A stretch of 7,089 bases of DNA. Origin: RGIG1828 sp045546535. GTDB lineage: Bacteria > Bacillota > Clostridia > UMGS1810. The notes beneath the pieces are model-generated. The model worked only from the letters and a program-made list of their open reading frames with translations, was not told the origin of the DNA and ran no database searches. This document shows positions 5,640 through 7,089 of this stretch, in pieces. Location of the stretch: contig JAZQDA010000177.1 of assembly GCA_045546535.1 (NCBI GenBank), positions 1 to 7,089 of the forward strand. Direction: 5' to 3'. Both the position numbers and the translations under genes were made by a program. The first letter of the stretch is position 1. Each line of letters opens with the position of its first letter.

Positions 5640-7089
5640 ATGAAAAGAAAAATCATTTGTGTCCTTGCGCTTGTACTTATGCTTTCAATGAGCATTCTCC
5701 CTTGTTTTGCACAAGGGGAAGCAGATGCACAAGACACTGTAGAACATGCCGTTTTTGTAAAGTCGGCAAACCTTGATTATGAAAACGGAAAATTGAATGT
5801 AGTTATTGCAAATAAGTTGACTCAAAATGTCGCAGGTGAGTTTGTTCTTGCTTTTGAAGACGGCGAAACCTACTTTATGACAGAAATGCCCACATCTCAG
5901 ATAAGTTCAATTTTTGAACTCAGCCCCGGCGGTGAAAAGGAACTTATGTATGATGTTGTGGCGGAAAAAGCGGACGAAAAAAATCCCCCTTTAACCTTTG
6001 CTTGTGGTTATGACGAAGCAACACTTGCAACTCTTCTTGTTACAAATGCTGAATTTACTCAGTTCGTGGAAGAAGACATATTAAATGTAAAAGCGCAGAG
6101 CAAAGCGGACGCAATTATAAACTTTCTTAAGCAGACAGGCTTTTCAATGACACACTGGAAATCACTCGTTATGATTCTCATTTCATGCGTACTTTTCTAT
6201 CTTGCCATTGTTAAAAAGTTTGAGCCGCTGCTCCTTTTACCTATCGCATTCGGTATGCTCCTTACAAATCTTATGGGCTCTGAAGTTTTCCACGAAGAAC
6301 TTTTCGAGGGCGGACACGTACACTGGAACCTCTTCGGTGCAACGAATGCAATCAGTGTAGGTCTTATAGACGTGCTCTACCTCGGTGTTAAACTTGGTAT
6401 TTATCCTTGTCTTATATTTATCGGCGTTGGTGCTATGACAGATTTCGGACCGCTCATTGCAAATCCGAAAAGTCTTCTTTTAGGCGCTGCCGCTCAGGTT
6501 GGTATTTTTGCAACATATATTGGTGCATATTACCTCGGATTTACCCCTGCAGAGGCAGGTTCAATCGGTATAATCGGCGGGGCAGACGGCCCGACAGCAA
6601 TTTTTGTAACATCAAAACTCGCTCCGCATCTCCTTGGACCTATAGCGGTTGCGGCATATTCATATATGGCACTCGTACCCGTTATTCAGCCCCCTATTAT
6701 GAAACTTTTAACAACTAAACAGGAACGCCAGATAGAAATGAAAGCGCTCAGAGAAGTATCACAGAGAGAAAAAATCCTTTTCCCGATAGTTGTTACAATC
6801 TTTGTTGCACTTCTCGTTCCTTCCGCTGCCCCCCTTGTTGGTGCGCTTATGCTCGGTAACCTTTTAAAAGAGAGCGGAGTATGTGAAAGACTTTCAAAAA
6901 CTGTTCAGAACGAACTTATGAATATTGTAACAATATTCCTTGGAATTTCTGTTGGTGCAACTGCAACAGCAAACACATTCTTAAGCCTTGAAACTATAAA
7001 AATCATAGTTATGGGCGTTGTCGCTTTCGGTGTTGCAACTGCATGCGGTGTGCTTCTTGCTAAATTTATGAATCTTTTCTTAAAGAACA
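5640..7089 (+). CDS. Sodium-translocating decarboxylase beta subunit with N-terminal extension (partial)
   Basis: The frame opens at ATG 5640, eight bases after GGAGG (5627-5631), and runs without a stop past the right edge; 483 residues are visible. Residues from about 158 on are a clear OadB/MmdB/GcdB beta subunit: KKFEPLLLLPIAFG (192-205), GIYPCLIFIGVGAMTDFGPL (253-272), IGIIGGADGPTAIF (309-322, with D316 matching the essential aspartate of OadB) and NIVTIFLGISVGA (428-440). Beta subunits decarboxylate carboxybiotin and couple this to Na+ export. About 60 C-terminal residues are probably missing at the edge. Before this lies something unusual: a signal peptide (basic MKRK, hydrophobic core to about 21, possible cleavage after CFA at 24) and about 130 residues that look beta-rich (for example ELSPGGEKELMYDV, 93-106), as in Ig-like domains. 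Standard beta subunits begin directly with the membrane part. No SD-preceded internal start was seen near residue 158, so the extension seems to be translated. Confidence 0.93.
   Translation, partial: MKRKIICVLALVLMLSMSILPCFAQGEADAQDTVEHAVFVKSANLDYENGKLNVVIANKLTQNVAGEFVLAFEDGETYFMTEMPTSQISSIFELSPGGEKELMYDVVAEKADEKNPPLTFACGYDEATLATLLVTNAEFTQFVEEDILNVKAQSKADAIINFLKQTGFSMTHWKSLVMILISCVLFYLAIVKKFEPLLLLPIAFGMLLTNLMGSEVFHEELFEGGHVHWNLFGATNAISVGLIDVLYLGVKLGIYPCLIFIGVGAMTDFGPLIANPKSLLLGAAAQVGIFATYIGAYYLGFTPAEAGSIGIIGGADGPTAIFVTSKLAPHLLGPIAVAAYSYMALVPVIQPPIMKLLTTKQERQIEMKALREVSQREKILFPIVVTIFVALLVPSAAPLVGALMLGNLLKESGVCERLSKTVQNELMNIVTIFLGISVGATATANTFLSLETIKIIVMGVVAFGVATACGVLLAKFMNLFLKN

Noticed and set aside
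6407..6718. Plus-strand 103-codon open frame inside the beta subunit gene
   Set aside because: Out-of-frame shadow of the conserved beta subunit; its product is rich in Arg, Cys and Tyr and resembles nothing known.

Overview
The window looks like chromosomal DNA from a low-to-moderate GC, Gram-positive anaerobe of the class Clostridia. The basis is strong purine-rich Shine-Dalgarno (SD) sites before almost every gene, sigma-A type promoters with extended -10 elements, A/T-rich intergenic DNA, U-tract intrinsic terminators, and a biotin-dependent sodium-pump decarboxylase operon. This lineage call is an inference; no 16S rRNA or other lineage marker is present. All confident genes lie on the plus strand.

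Region 1 (1-640) has no confident gene. From about 290 it carries a good promoter, a structured RNA closed by a long terminal helix, an intrinsic terminator and then a second good promoter. The RNA resembles 6S RNA in outline, but the family assignment is uncertain. A 13-bp perfect inverted repeat brackets the terminator, so 507-583 as a whole can fold into one very long hairpin.

Region 2 (641-4744) is a compact four-gene run that looks like one operon: a YifB/ComM-type AAA+ ATPase, a membrane-anchored TPR protein, a degenerate LarC1-like (DUF111) protein and an RluA-family pseudouridine synthase. Gaps are 0 to 9 bases and SD sites overlap or abut the upstream stop codons. A strong terminator follows the last gene. 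The four products have no obvious common pathway.

Region 3 (4785-4957) is an A/T-rich intergenic stretch with an inverted repeat centred on a TATAAT box.

Region 4 (4958-7089, open at the right edge) encodes the membrane and biotin parts of a sodium-translocating decarboxylase in the order delta/OadG-like, biotin carrier, beta subunit. This matches the D-C-B order of methylmalonyl-CoA decarboxylase loci. The carboxyltransferase (alpha) subunit that decides the substrate is not in the window. In such complexes alpha moves CO2 from the substrate to biotin on the carrier; beta decarboxylates carboxybiotin and exports Na+; the small delta/gamma subunit holds the complex together. The beta subunit here has an unusual secreted-type N-terminal extension of about 130 residues.

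The most noteworthy observations are the 6S-like RNA with its competing long hairpin, the LarC1 relative that has lost its signature residues, and the N-terminally extended beta subunit.
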